This document shows positions 1-8,330 of a DNA stretch of 64,000 nucleotides, piece by piece; within the stretch, counting starts at the first letter, position 1, and each line of letters begins with the position of its first letter. The notes under the pieces are model-generated. The model saw only the letters and a program-made list of their open reading frames with translations. It did not search any database and was not told the DNA's origin. The position numbers were made by a program, and so were the translations under genes. The DNA lies in NCBI GenBank assembly GCA_014654065.1, contig JACWDM010000001.1, forward strand, positions 62,001 through 126,000. Reading direction: 5' to 3'. The DNA is from Pelagibacterales bacterium SAG-MED15 (GTDB lineage: Bacteria > Pseudomonadota > Alphaproteobacteria > Pelagibacterales > Pelagibacteraceae).

Positions 1-98
1 TTACTCAAGCATCTTTATCATCGATGAAAATGCCAAAAGTAAAAGCAGGCGATCAAACCATGAAAGGCTTTAGAGTTTTTGTAAAGGTTAAAGGATAA
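1..98 (+). CDS. PilN-like pilus assembly protein, C-terminal end only
   Basis: The window opens inside an open frame (codons from position 3) that ends at TAA 96-98, giving about 31 C-terminal residues finishing in VFVKVKG. Nothing in this fragment identifies a family by itself. The assignment to a PilN/MshI-side inner-membrane assembly component is inferred from position: it stops two bases before a PilO-like gene, and pilN precedes pilO-pilP-pilQ in type IV pilus operons. Confidence 0.5.
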   Translation, partial: TQASLSSMKMPKVKAGDQTMKGFRVFVKVKG

Positions 99-100
99 TT

Positions 101-790
101 ATGGATTTAAATGAATTAAAGAACTTAAATATGGATGACTTGAAAGCAAAAGTTTTAGCTTTTGCTGATAGAAAAACTTTAATTAAAATCGGTATAAGCC
201 TTGGTTCTATAATAGTTTTTTTAATTATCTATTACGCTATCTTAAATCCAATTGTTAAAGAAAAGAAAGCTCAAATTACGGATATGAATAATAAGCAAGA
301 GGAAATTGTTAAATTTGATAATGATATTTTATCTGTAAAAAGAAAAATTAAAAAAATTAAACCTAAATATGAAAACTACTCAACCTTGTTTCACTCAAAA
401 GCAGAAGTAGAAGGTCTTTATCAAAATTTAAGTGAGTTTGCATCTATCAATGGATTGGTCATTACAGTTATAGAGAAGGGTAAGCCAACTGAGGTGTCAA
501 AATCGGATGTACTTAATAAAGGAAAGAAGAAGAAGAAGAAGAAAAAGAAGAAAAAAGCAAAAAGTAAAAAAGATGCAATTAAAAATATCGCATATTACAA
601 GATACCAGTTAAATTTGAGATCAATGGCAATTTTTTAGGATATATCAAATTTAAAAGGGCATTATCGTTATCTAATAAAATGTTGAATTTCGAGTCAGAA
701 AAGATACAAGTGGGAAGAACAGATTCAACTGGAGCGATAAAAGTAAGTGGAACTTTAACAATAGTGGGGCTAGCAGATGAGTTCTTTTAA
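101..790 (+). CDS. pilO: PilO-like type IV pilus inner-membrane alignment protein
   Basis: 229 residues: a short cytoplasmic N-terminus, one membrane segment at about residues 30-48 (IGISLGSIIVFLIIYYAIL), a predicted coiled coil at about 50-90, then a periplasmic part ending in a ferredoxin-like PilO/MshJ fold. Known PilO proteins pair with PilN and link the inner-membrane platform to the secretin through PilP. The gene starts 2 bp after the upstream frame and overlaps pilP by 14 bp, so it is part of a coupled operon. Oddity: a nearly pure lysine run at about residues 141-152, followed by KSKK, sits in the periplasmic part and is encoded by AAG/AAA triplets. Family assignment rests on architecture and gene order. 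Confidence 0.75.
   Translation: MDLNELKNLNMDDLKAKVLAFADRKTLIKIGISLGSIIVFLIIYYAILNPIVKEKKAQITDMNNKQEEIVKFDNDILSVKRKIKKIKPKYENYSTLFHSKAEVEGLYQNLSEFASINGLVITVIEKGKPTEVSKSDVLNKGKKKKKKKKKKKAKSKKDAIKNIAYYKIPVKFEINGNFLGYIKFKRALSLSNKMLNFESEKIQVGRTDSTGAIKVSGTLTIVGLADEFF
521..575 (+). repeat. AAG/AAA triplet tract encoding poly-lysine in pilO
   Basis: A purine-only run of AAG and AAA triplets encodes eleven or more consecutive lysines and then KAKSKK inside the PilO-like gene. Mono- and tri-nucleotide purine tracts of this sort are prone to replication slippage. In-frame length changes would vary the lysine count, and single-base slips would break the gene. Confidence 0.7.
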
Positions 791-1208
791 GCAAGTATTT
801 ATAAAGTTAATTTTACTAACCTTAATTACATTTAGCACAAATGTTTTAGCGGATAATCATGATAAAGAAAATAAAGAAGAAGCCTTACCTTTAAATGATC
901 CATTTGTTGGTGACTCTTCTTTTTCTGGTGGAGTTAAAGTTATTACAGAAGGAGCATCAAGTTTAAGCGAACAAAAAAAAATTGACTTATATACTTATAA
1001 GTTAGTTGGGATCATAAAATCAAAATCAAATAGTTTTGTCTCTCTCATTAACCAAGATGGTGAAGTAGTTACAGTCGGTATATATGAAGAATTAAATGAC
1101 GGAGTTAAGCTTGTTGATATGACTACCAAAGAAGCTATTTTTCAGACTGAAGAAAAATATTTAATAATGGATTTTAAAAATCAAATTAAGGAGAGAAGTG
1201 AATATTAA
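777..1208 (+). CDS. pilP: PilP/MshK-like periplasmic pilus protein
   Basis: 143 residues with a signal peptide (hydrophobic core at about residues 8-24, likely cleaved after VLA-D) and no lipobox cysteine. The mature part starts with a flexible acidic segment and a DPF motif, as in PilP linkers, followed by a small beta domain (YKLVGIIKSKSNSFVSLINQ, then GEVVTVGIYE) of the HR/PilP type that binds the secretin N-domain. It overlaps pilO by 14 bp and the secretin gene by 11 bp, so the three are probably translationally coupled. The call is from architecture and position. Confidence 0.7.
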   Translation: MSSFKQVFIKLILLTLITFSTNVLADNHDKENKEEALPLNDPFVGDSSFSGGVKVITEGASSLSEQKKIDLYTYKLVGIIKSKSNSFVSLINQDGEVVTVGIYEELNDGVKLVDMTTKEAIFQTEEKYLIMDFKNQIKERSEY

Positions 1209-2739
1209 ATCATTAAAAATAATCTCTTTAATTTCAATATTATTATTAGTTTTAAATGCGTGTGCGACTAAACCTTTTTCAAAAAAAAGTAAGGGATTTA
1301 AGCATAACACACCACTTATAAAAGAAGATATCAGAAAGGCAGGAAAAATTGAGGTTGAAAAAACCGTAGATATGGGACCACAACCAGTTCTTGGTGATAC
1401 TACAAAATTGCAAAAAAGAAAAAAAATATCTTCTCAACAAAAAAGAAATTATCTATTGATCCCTGATGAATTTGAGAACCTAAAACAGATTGTGTCATTT
1501 AAATTTAAAAATTTAGATTACGCAGAAGCAATGCAATTGATGGGAAAAGTAGGAGATATAAATGTTTTAGTTGGAGACGAGGTTGCGGGTTCAATTTCAG
1601 CCGAACTGATTAATGTTCCGTGGGATAAAGCTTTTAATGCTTTACTAGATATGAAAAATTTTGCCGCTGATATAGATGTTACCAGTAATTTAATTAGAGT
1701 ACATTCTCCCTCAACTTTAACAGCACAAGAAACATACAAATCAACAAGAGCAGCAGCTGTAAAAAAGAAAGTTGAATTAGAAGACTCGGTTGAACCAATT
1801 GTATCTGAAATTTTTAGACTTTATTATATTTCACCCGCACAAGCTAAAAGTACAATTAATGAATTATTTTCAAGTTCAGGAGATAGTAGTTTTTCTCCAA
1901 TTCAAATTACTGAAGAAGTTACAACAAGATCAATTATTGTTAGAGGTAAAAGCGAAGATTTAGATGTTGTTGATAAAATTATAAGCGAAATTGATGTGAG
2001 AACTAAGCAAGTCTTAATAGAGGCATTTATAGTGGAAGCAGATTCTGAATTTGAAAGAGCATTAGGTACGAGATTAGGTGGAACCTACCAAAAAAATCAA
2101 GAGTCTGTTGGTGGTATAGTAGGCGGAGCAATGACAGATGGAGCTATTACAGGAACAACTGGTAGTCTTGCAGGTGACACTGGATCAATAAGTAATTTTC
2201 CAGCAGCAGGTGCAACAAGTGGTATCGGGATATTAAAAAGAACAGGAACAGCTGTCTTAAAGGCTGAAATACAAGCTTTGGAAAAAATGGGTTTAGGAAA
2301 AACTATTTCTAATCCTAAAGTTTTTACTCTAGATAATCAAGTTGCAACAATTCAACAAGGTGAAGAAGTTCAATACCAAGCCACAGGTTCAGAAGGGGCT
2401 GATGTACAATTTAAACCTGCCGTTTTAGAATTAGAAGTTACCCCAAGTATTATTGGAGATGGAAATGTACTTTTAGAAGTCTCTGTTAGTAATGACTCAG
2501 TAAATAGAGCCTCTGGTGCAGAACCATCAATTAATACAATGCAAATAAAAACAAAACTTTTAATTGCAGATGGAGATATAGTTGTGATTGGTGGAATTAA
2601 GAAAAATAAGGTATTTAACAGAAAAGCGCAGATGCCGGGCCTTGGAAATGTACCCGTTTTAGGAAATTTATTTAAAGGTACTGAAAAAGGTGATACTTTA
2701 GATGAATTATTAATATTCATAGCGCCAAGAGTTTTATAA
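1198..2739 (+). CDS. pilQ: Type IV pilus secretin (PilQ/MshL-like lipoprotein)
   Basis: 513 residues, start GTG 1198 preceded by an AAGGAG ribosome site. The N-terminus is a lipoprotein signal with lipobox LNAC (Cys22), so the protein is probably its own outer-membrane lipoprotein, as in MshL. Residues about 95-170 form an STN/secretin N-domain, 205-275 a second N-domain (VEPIVSEIFRLYYI..., ITEEVTTRSIIVRG), and 276-513 the conserved secretin barrel with the GKTISNPKV motif, QQGEEVQYQ, and the terminal motif LGNVPVLGNLFK...LLIFIAPRVL. There is no N-terminal AMIN domain, unlike large PilQ proteins. It forms the outer-membrane gate for the pilus and is followed 1 bp later by the ATPase gene. Confidence 0.92.
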   Translation: MNIKSLKIISLISILLLVLNACATKPFSKKSKGFKHNTPLIKEDIRKAGKIEVEKTVDMGPQPVLGDTTKLQKRKKISSQQKRNYLLIPDEFENLKQIVSFKFKNLDYAEAMQLMGKVGDINVLVGDEVAGSISAELINVPWDKAFNALLDMKNFAADIDVTSNLIRVHSPSTLTAQETYKSTRAAAVKKKVELEDSVEPIVSEIFRLYYISPAQAKSTINELFSSSGDSSFSPIQITEEVTTRSIIVRGKSEDLDVVDKIISEIDVRTKQVLIEAFIVEADSEFERALGTRLGGTYQKNQESVGGIVGGAMTDGAITGTTGSLAGDTGSISNFPAAGATSGIGILKRTGTAVLKAEIQALEKMGLGKTISNPKVFTLDNQVATIQQGEEVQYQATGSEGADVQFKPAVLELEVTPSIIGDGNVLLEVSVSNDSVNRASGAEPSINTMQIKTKLLIADGDIVVIGGIKKNKVFNRKAQMPGLGNVPVLGNLFKGTEKGDTLDELLIFIAPRVL

Positions 2740-2740
2740 A

Positions 2741-4492
2741 ATGTTAAAAATAAGTAGAGAAAGTGAAATAAATTTAATCAATGTTTTGATTGATAACGAT
2801 ATTATTTCAGGAAAAGATTTACCTAACATTAAAAAAGTAAGCACCGAAAAAAATAAATCACAAATTGATGCTGTTTTTGAACTTAAGTTATGTGATGAAG
2901 ATAAAATTTTAGATGTTTTAGTTAAAGAACAGAGCTTAGAAGTTGTAGACTTATCAAAAATTCAAATTACCGATGATGTAAAATCAGTTCTTCCATCAAA
3001 TTATATTAATATGAATTTTGTTGCACCATTTAAAGTTGATGGAAAAGATTTACACATAGCAATATCAGATAGTTCAAAACTTGGTTTAATGAGAAATTTA
3101 AAAGCTATAACAAAAAAGAATATTGAACTTCATGCAGCTAAAGTATCTCAAATATCTGAGTTTATTCAAAAACTCCAAAGTGAAAGTGGAGATGTTACAA
3201 CTGAGGCTATTAGGAAAGAGAATAAAGTAAGAACCAAAACTTTTGAATCTGATCTTGGAGATGCTGGAGAGGTTTTAGATGAAAAACCAGAGGAAGATAT
3301 TGAAGCTCTAGAAAATGAATCTGAAGTAATTAAATTCAGTACTGCTGTTGTAGCGGATGCAATAAAATTGGGAGTGAGTGATATTCATATTGAACCTTAT
3401 AGATTCACATCGCGTGTAAGATATAGATTAGATGGAATGCTTCAAGAGCAAGAAGAATATAAAAAATTTCTACATGATAATTATGGAGCTGTAGTAACAC
3501 GTTTCAAAATTATGGGTAAATTAGATATTGCGGAGAGAAGGTTACCACAAGATGGTGCAATAAATTTTAAAATTGATGGAAAGGTTGTAGATTTAAGATT
3601 ATCCATTTTGCCTACAGCTAATAATGAAAGAATTGTTATGCGTATTCTTAACAAGGATGCAGGAGATATAACACTTGAACAACTAAATTTTGAAGAACAA
3701 GATTTAAAAAGTTTAAGAAAATCTATTCATAGTACACAAGGTCTTATTCTAGTTACTGGACCAACTGGTTCTGGTAAGTCAACAACACTTTACAGTATTT
3801 TAAAAGAGGTTAGCAAACCTCACTTAAATATTTTAACAGCAGAAGATCCTGTGGAATATGAATTAGACGGTGTGGGACAAGTTCAAATAAAAGATGATAT
3901 AGGTTTATCATTTGCATCTGCATTAAGATCTTTTTTACGTCAAGACCCTGAAATAATCTTGGTTGGAGAGATGAGAGATAAAGAAACGGTTGATATAGGA
4001 TTAAAAGCTGCATTAACTGGTCACTTAGTATTTAGTACACTCCACACTAATGATGCACCTAGTACCATTACGCGTTTACAAAACATGGGTACACCTGATT
4101 ATTTAATAAGTGCAGCAACTCAAATGGTCCTTGCCCAAAGATTAGCAAGAAGAAACTGCAAAGAGTGTAGAGTACCAGATGAAGATGTAACGCCTAAAGT
4201 TTTAACGGATCTTGGTTTTTCACCCGAGCAAGCTTCTAGAACAAAAGCCATAAAAGGGAAAGGTTGTGCAAAATGTAAAGACAGCGGTTACAAAGGTAGA
4301 CAAGGAATTTACGAAATATTAGTTGTTTCAAAACCAATTAAAGAAGCAATTCTAAGACAAGCTACAACACCTGAACTAAGAGAAATTGCAATTAAAGAAG
4401 GCTTTCAAACCATGCAGGATATGGGAAGAAGGATGATTGCAAATGGAGAGTTAAGTTTCAGGGAATATGAGCGAGTTTTATCAGCTAGTTAG
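2741..4492 (+). CDS. pilB: Type IV pilus extension ATPase PilB/MshE-like
   Basis: 583 residues, the usual length for GspE/PilB/MshE. The N-terminal MshEN/T2SSE_N region is at about 1-150, followed by a linker and the AAA-like secretion ATPase. Walker A GPTGSGKST spans residues 340-348, the Walker B region IILVGE 405-410, and a tetracysteine zinc site lies at C473/C476 and C509/C512. It powers pilin polymerisation at the inner-membrane platform. The gene sits between the secretin (1-bp gap) and the PilC-like platform gene (2-bp gap). No PilT retraction ATPase is present in the window. Confidence 0.93.
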   Translation: MLKISRESEINLINVLIDNDIISGKDLPNIKKVSTEKNKSQIDAVFELKLCDEDKILDVLVKEQSLEVVDLSKIQITDDVKSVLPSNYINMNFVAPFKVDGKDLHIAISDSSKLGLMRNLKAITKKNIELHAAKVSQISEFIQKLQSESGDVTTEAIRKENKVRTKTFESDLGDAGEVLDEKPEEDIEALENESEVIKFSTAVVADAIKLGVSDIHIEPYRFTSRVRYRLDGMLQEQEEYKKFLHDNYGAVVTRFKIMGKLDIAERRLPQDGAINFKIDGKVVDLRLSILPTANNERIVMRILNKDAGDITLEQLNFEEQDLKSLRKSIHSTQGLILVTGPTGSGKSTTLYSILKEVSKPHLNILTAEDPVEYELDGVGQVQIKDDIGLSFASALRSFLRQDPEIILVGEMRDKETVDIGLKAALTGHLVFSTLHTNDAPSTITRLQNMGTPDYLISAATQMVLAQRLARRNCKECRVPDEDVTPKVLTDLGFSPEQASRTKAIKGKGCAKCKDSGYKGRQGIYEILVVSKPIKEAILRQATTPELREIAIKEGFQTMQDMGRRMIANGELSFREYERVLSAS

Positions 4493-4494
4493 TA

Positions 4495-5742
4495 ATGGAA
4501 ATATATTCTTACAAAGGCATTTCTGCGGGAAAATATGTTGAGGGTGAAATAGAAGCTCTTAATCAAGACGAAGCATCTTTTAAACTTAAAGAGCAAAAAT
4601 TAATTATTACCAATCTAATTAAAACAAAGAAGAAAACAGGGGAAAAGAAAGAAAAAACCAAAGGTAAAGGGAAAGGTTTTTCTTTATTTGGAAAAAAAAA
4701 GGTAAAAGTAGAGGAAATTTTAATTTTTTCAAAACAGTTTGCCACTATGGTAAAAGCTGGACTGCCAATTTTGCAAACGCTTGCAATGTTACGAGATCAA
4801 CTTGAGTCCCCCGCAATTAAAGAGGTAATTGAAGATATAAGAAAAGGCCTAGAGGGTGGAATAACATTATCTAAAAATTTTGAAAAATATCCTCAGTACT
4901 TTGATAATGTTTATGTAAACTTGATTAAAGCGGGTGAGGCTAGCGGTAAACTAGATGTTTTTCTTCTTAAAATTGTTGATGATTTAGAAAAAAAAGAAAA
5001 AATCAAAAAGAAAATTAAAGGTGCTCTTATGTATCCAGGCATAATGTTTACTACTGCTATGGTCGTAAGTGCATTTATGTTAGTTAAAGTTGTTCCAGTA
5101 TTTGCTGAAATGTATGAAGGAATGGGTATTGCGCTACCTAAGCCAACAGCAGTAATAATGAGCATGAGTAATTTTTTAAGAGGTACTGGCGGAATGCTTT
5201 TACTTTTTTCTTTGGTGGGAGGTTATTTTTTATTTAAATACTTAACAACTAAAAATAAAACAATACAATACAAGTGGCATAGACAAGTTTTAAAGCTGCC
5301 AGTTTTTGGTGATTTGATTTTAAAATCAGTAATTGCACAAATCTCACTGATTATGGGAAACCTAAGTGCTGCTGGAGTAAATTTATTAGAGAGTATAGAA
5401 ATTGCAAAATCTGTAAGCTCCAATGTTGTTGTTACTGAGGCCCTAGAGAATGTAAAAAAAGGAGTTTTTTCTGGTGAAACACTTACAAAATTATTTTTGA
5501 AAGAACCATTATTTCCACCAACCTTTAGTCAGTTAGTTTCTGTTGGAGAGCAAACAGGACAACTTGATGAAATGTTCAACTCAGTTGCAAAGTATTATGA
5601 AAGTGAATTTGATACTGCTGTAAACAATATGTCGAGTTTAATAGAACCAATTATGATAGTGTTTATGGGTATAATGATTGGCGGATTAATGATCGCGATG
5701 TACTCACCAATATTCAATGTTGGTGCAATAATGGGCGGTTAA
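4495..5742 (+). CDS. pilC: Type IV pilus inner-membrane platform protein PilC/GspF
   Basis: 415 residues with the two tandem GspF domains of the family: the first begins near KVEEILIFSKQFATMVKAGLP and the second near LIMGNLSAAGVNLLESI. There are three hydrophobic segments (about 175-195, 225-245 and 380-400). An N-terminal lysine-rich insertion (about 42-66) precedes the first domain. It anchors the PilB ATPase and pilin handling in the inner membrane. It is the last gene of the assembly operon, and its stop overlaps by 4 bp the stop of the convergent RsbW-like gene. Confidence 0.92.
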   Translation: MEIYSYKGISAGKYVEGEIEALNQDEASFKLKEQKLIITNLIKTKKKTGEKKEKTKGKGKGFSLFGKKKVKVEEILIFSKQFATMVKAGLPILQTLAMLRDQLESPAIKEVIEDIRKGLEGGITLSKNFEKYPQYFDNVYVNLIKAGEASGKLDVFLLKIVDDLEKKEKIKKKIKGALMYPGIMFTTAMVVSAFMLVKVVPVFAEMYEGMGIALPKPTAVIMSMSNFLRGTGGMLLLFSLVGGYFLFKYLTTKNKTIQYKWHRQVLKLPVFGDLILKSVIAQISLIMGNLSAAGVNLLESIEIAKSVSSNVVVTEALENVKKGVFSGETLTKLFLKEPLFPPTFSQLVSVGEQTGQLDEMFNSVAKYYESEFDTAVNNMSSLIEPIMIVFMGIMIGGLMIAMYSPIFNVGAIMGG

Positions 5743-6152
5743 ATCTTCTTTGACAATATTAAATGGTTAACCCATTGTTGTTGGTCTTTTTTAAAGACTG
5801 CATCATCCATTATTTGTTTGATAAAAAAAGTTCCCAAACCACCTGGTTTAATATCATCTAATTTTCTATGCTGAATATTCTCTGCAACAACAGGTTTTCC
5901 TTTATCAAAAAAGCCAATTTCTAAATTATCACCTTTAAGTGAAATTTTAATTTGCATATGATCTGAGGTATTTTCAACACCTTTATAGGCGTGTTTAACT
6001 ATGTTTTGCGCAGCTTCAGCTATTGCTAAAACTAATTCGTCTTTAAGTTCATTATTAATTTTTAATTTCTCCAACACCTCTCTTGAAAAGACTCTTACAT
6101 CTTTCAAACTAGCTGTATGAACCAAAAAATCTTTAGACTCTGCTAAATCCAT
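5739..6152 (-). CDS. RsbW/SpoIIAB-like anti-sigma factor kinase
   Basis: 137 residues, a GHKL ATPase (HATPase_c_2) of the partner-switching type. Visible motifs are the N box with E46 and N50 (EAAQN), the G1-like DKGKP at 83-87, and the G2 box GGLGTFF at about 104-110. Family members phosphorylate a STAS antagonist on serine and otherwise hold a sigma factor or another target. The start codon overlaps the stop of the upstream STAS gene (TAATG), so the two are translationally coupled in the order antagonist then kinase. A matching SpoIIE phosphatase lies at 11073-13145. The target sigma factor, or other client, is not in the window. Confidence 0.88.
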   Translation of the reverse strand: MDLAESKDFLVHTASLKDVRVFSREVLEKLKINNELKDELVLAIAEAAQNIVKHAYKGVENTSDHMQIKISLKGDNLEIGFFDKGKPVVAENIQHRKLDDIKPGGLGTFFIKQIMDDAVFKKDQQQWVNHLILSKKI

Positions 6153-6451
6153 TATCCCAAGTTTAATATTTGCTCTAGCTTCGCCATCATTATTACTTTT
6201 AAAACAGATTTACTTACTTCTTTAACAACAACTTTAGTATTATTTTCTAGAGCTTTTTGATGACTTTCAATAAGAACTGAAATACCTGAAGAGTCCATAT
6301 AAGATACATCTTTAAGATTAAGGTGAACTTCTTTACCAGACTCAACTAAGGGCAATATAACTTCTTTTGCTTTTTCAGTTACATCCATATCAATTTCTCC
6401 ATTAAGAAAAACTGTAGATATATTCCCTTCTTCTGTAATTTTATAACTCAT
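6152..6451 (-). CDS. STAS-domain anti-sigma factor antagonist (RsbV/SpoIIAA-like)
   Basis: 99 residues, a single STAS domain. The phosphorylation motif D53-S54-S55-G56 is intact, with S55 equivalent to the serine modified in SpoIIAA. In partner-switching systems the unphosphorylated form binds the kinase and frees its client, and a PP2C phosphatase restores that form. It is first in a two-gene operon with the RsbW-like kinase and is transcribed divergently from the pilin genes, sharing the 179-bp region 6452-6630. Confidence 0.9.
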   Translation of the reverse strand: MSYKITEEGNISTVFLNGEIDMDVTEKAKEVILPLVESGKEVHLNLKDVSYMDSSGISVLIESHQKALENNTKVVVKEVSKSVLKVIMMAKLEQILNLG

Positions 6452-6630
6452 GAGCCTGTACTGATAACATTATTAATTCATTATTAAAATCTCAAATTTG
6501 AGCCAAAATGAGCACATTTTAGTAAAATAATCGGTTTTTTTCTCATATTTTTATAACTTCATTCTTTACATAACGATTATAAATAATAAGAATATACTAT
6601 TGAAAAAATATTAAGATTATAGGGAGGTCT
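6452..6630. promoter_or_regulatory. Divergent regulatory region between STAS gene and pilin gene
   Basis: 179 bp, AT-rich. It contains the perfect palindrome CTCAAATTTGAG at 6491-6502, a second dyad AAAATG-agca-CATTTT at 6505-6520, and a TATACT hexamer at 6593-6598 that could be a -10 box for the pilin, although no convincing -35 stands 17 bp before it. The pilin has a strong Shine-Dalgarno AGGGAGGT at 6621-6628 with unusually short spacing (3 nt from GGAGG to ATG). A variant of the palindrome (TCTCAATTTGAGC) recurs at 9711-9723 ahead of the FecR gene. Confidence 0.5.
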
Positions 6631-7119
6631 ATGACTAATAAAAATAAAAACAAAAAAGGTTTTACATTAATTGAATTACTAGTTGTTGTAGCAATTATCG
6701 GTGCATTAGCAGCTGTTGGAGTTGTTGCTTATAACGGATATATTGGAGCTGCAAGAGAAAATGCTACTAAGTCAATTCACAATAGCGTAGTAAAATATAT
6801 CGCCAATGAAAGAGGAAAATGTGCTTTAGATGAAAACACTATGATTTTTGGTGGCGCTGTTTCATGCGGCACTACTGGCACAAGTGAAGCTAGTTTTATT
6901 ATAACGACATTAACAGGAGACGACAGTCCATTAAATGATAAAGATCCTTATGACGGTGGTTTGTCTGTAGTAAGCTCAACGCCTGAAGACGAAGATAAAG
7001 TAAGAGGCAATGTTGTTTTAACTGCAAATGCTGATGATGATGAAATTACTTTAACTACTTGTTACGATGCAAAATGTGTAGCAGATTCTTTAACAAATAC
7101 TGTTGCGGTAACTGAGTAA
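6631..7119 (+). CDS. Type IV major-pilin-like prepilin
   Basis: 162 residues. A type III signal (leader ending KKG, cleavage before FTLIELLVVVAIIGALA) has the required Gly at -1, Phe at +1 and Glu at +5, so it is a prepilin-peptidase substrate. The globular part has four cysteines (in RGKCALDE, AVSCGTT, TTCYD and AKCVAD), giving a possible D-region disulfide. The strongest ribosome site of the block (AGGGAGGT) fits a highly expressed major pilin. It stands first in a group transcribed away from the RsbV/W pair. No prepilin peptidase is seen here. Confidence 0.92.
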   Translation: MTNKNKNKKGFTLIELLVVVAIIGALAAVGVVAYNGYIGAARENATKSIHNSVVKYIANERGKCALDENTMIFGGAVSCGTTGTSEASFIITTLTGDDSPLNDKDPYDGGLSVVSSTPEDEDKVRGNVVLTANADDDEITLTTCYDAKCVADSLTNTVAVTE

Positions 7120-7161
7120 AAGCAGTTAAAAAAAAAGTATTTAACTTTGCAGGTAAAATTT

Positions 7162-7572
7162 ATGAGAGGGTTCACTCTGATTGAGCTGTTAATCGTGGTT
7201 GCAATCATTGGAACCCTCGCTGCAATAGGCACAGTATCTTATAATGGTTATGTAGGTGGAGCTAAAAAATCTGCCGCAACAAATACAATGCAGCAAATTG
7301 CACTTCAAGAACAAGAATACCAATCTATTTATGGAGATTATTTCACTCAATCTGGATGCACGCCAGGTGATGATGAAACTGGGGAGATTAATACGGATTT
7401 ATTTGAAACTACAGGCGATGAAAATGTCGTTGATGCTGATGGTTATAGATTTTGTGTGGATACACATACAACAGGTTTTGTCGTAAAAGCTTGTAAGTGG
7501 GACGGATCTGCTTGCACAGGAACTGAAGCAGACACTTTAACGTTAAACACTAAAGGGGCTAACAATTTTTAA
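7162..7572 (+). CDS. Second type IV prepilin
   Basis: 136 residues from ATG 7162. A TTG 15 bp upstream is possible, but the ATG has AGG at 7151-7153 as ribosome site and gives the usual very short leader MRG before FTLIELLIVVAIIGTLA (Gly -1, Glu +5). The globular domain has four cysteines. The N-terminal helix resembles the first pilin, but the C-terminal domains differ, so this may be an alternative or minor subunit. Its bases look less AT-rich than the flanking genes (impression, not measured). Confidence 0.88.
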   Translation: MRGFTLIELLIVVAIIGTLAAIGTVSYNGYVGGAKKSAATNTMQQIALQEQEYQSIYGDYFTQSGCTPGDDETGEINTDLFETTGDENVVDADGYRFCVDTHTTGFVVKACKWDGSACTGTEADTLTLNTKGANNF

Positions 7573-7589
7573 TTGATGCAAAAAATAAG

Positions 7590-7832
7590 ATGTTTGATAA
7601 TTTTAAAGAATTCATTAATAAATTATTTTCCGGACAACAATTAAATTTAGTTAAAATTTTATCAACCATTAGCATCATTTGGATGGTTTTGATTGGCTAT
7701 TTAATTTGGTGGAATGGCATCAATAGTTCTGGATTTGATAAAAGTTTTAAATGGGATGAATGGATCTGGTTTGGTCTTGTACCTGCAATTGTACCATTCA
7801 TGTTTTATCTAATTTGGAAAAAAAAAGACTAA
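7590..7832 (+). CDS. Small two-TM membrane protein, unknown
   Basis: 80 residues with two hydrophobic segments (about 20-42 and 57-75) joined by a short loop with KSFKWDEWIWFG, and a basic tail KKKD. No family recognised. It begins 17 bp after the second pilin and is probably cotranscribed, so a role around the pilus platform is possible, though the sequence does not show one. Confidence 0.65.
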   Translation: MFDNFKEFINKLFSGQQLNLVKILSTISIIWMVLIGYLIWWNGINSSGFDKSFKWDEWIWFGLVPAIVPFMFYLIWKKKD

Positions 7833-7904
7833 ATTATGAGAAAATTACTCAAAATGGATACTTTATTACTTTGTAAAAAAATAATATTTAAATATGTTTA
7901 ACTT

Positions 7905-8195
7905 ATGAAGAAATTATTATTAACCTTGATGCTGCTTCCAATTTTAAGTAATTGCACTCAATATTCATCTTTGGTTGGGCCAAGTTATACCTTTGTGGAG
8001 TCGGGAAATATTCTTCAATCAACAACGTCTTTGACCAGTTCACTAACCATGAACAGTATAAAGAAAAATTTTATTCATGAAGTTAAAAGCGAAAATATCT
8101 GTCAAACAGTTCATACCTCTGAACTTAATGAGATATTCTTTGAAACAGTTGAACAAATGGATTGTTATTATGATCCAATGAGTATTTATAGATAA
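7905..8195 (+). CDS. Small lipoprotein, unknown
   Basis: 96 residues with a lipoprotein signal MKKLLLTLMLLPILSNC (lipobox LSNC, Cys17). The mature part has a GPSYTFVESGNI segment, a Ser/Thr-rich stretch and two further cysteines (NICQT, MDCYY). I do not recognise the family. It sits directly before a Slam-like outer-membrane protein, and genes for Slam substrates (surface lipoproteins) usually neighbour Slam, so it is a candidate client. That link is inference only. Confidence 0.7.
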   Translation: MKKLLLTLMLLPILSNCTQYSSLVGPSYTFVESGNILQSTTSLTSSLTMNSIKKNFIHEVKSENICQTVHTSELNEIFFETVEQMDCYYDPMSIYR

Positions 8196-8330
8196 TACTT
8201 ATTTAAAATCTAATACAACCTATTTTGAGCATATAAGTCCTTAAAGTTTAATTAAACCTGAATTTATCTATACTTTTAATATTTAAAAAAAATTGAAATT
8301 TTGATTATTTAATTTAAGTTCTTTGATTTT

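Noticed and set aside
7836-7901. 21-codon frame between the two-TM protein and the lipoprotein
   Set aside because: No ribosome site, no overlap with neighbours and no topology signal beyond random AT-rich composition.
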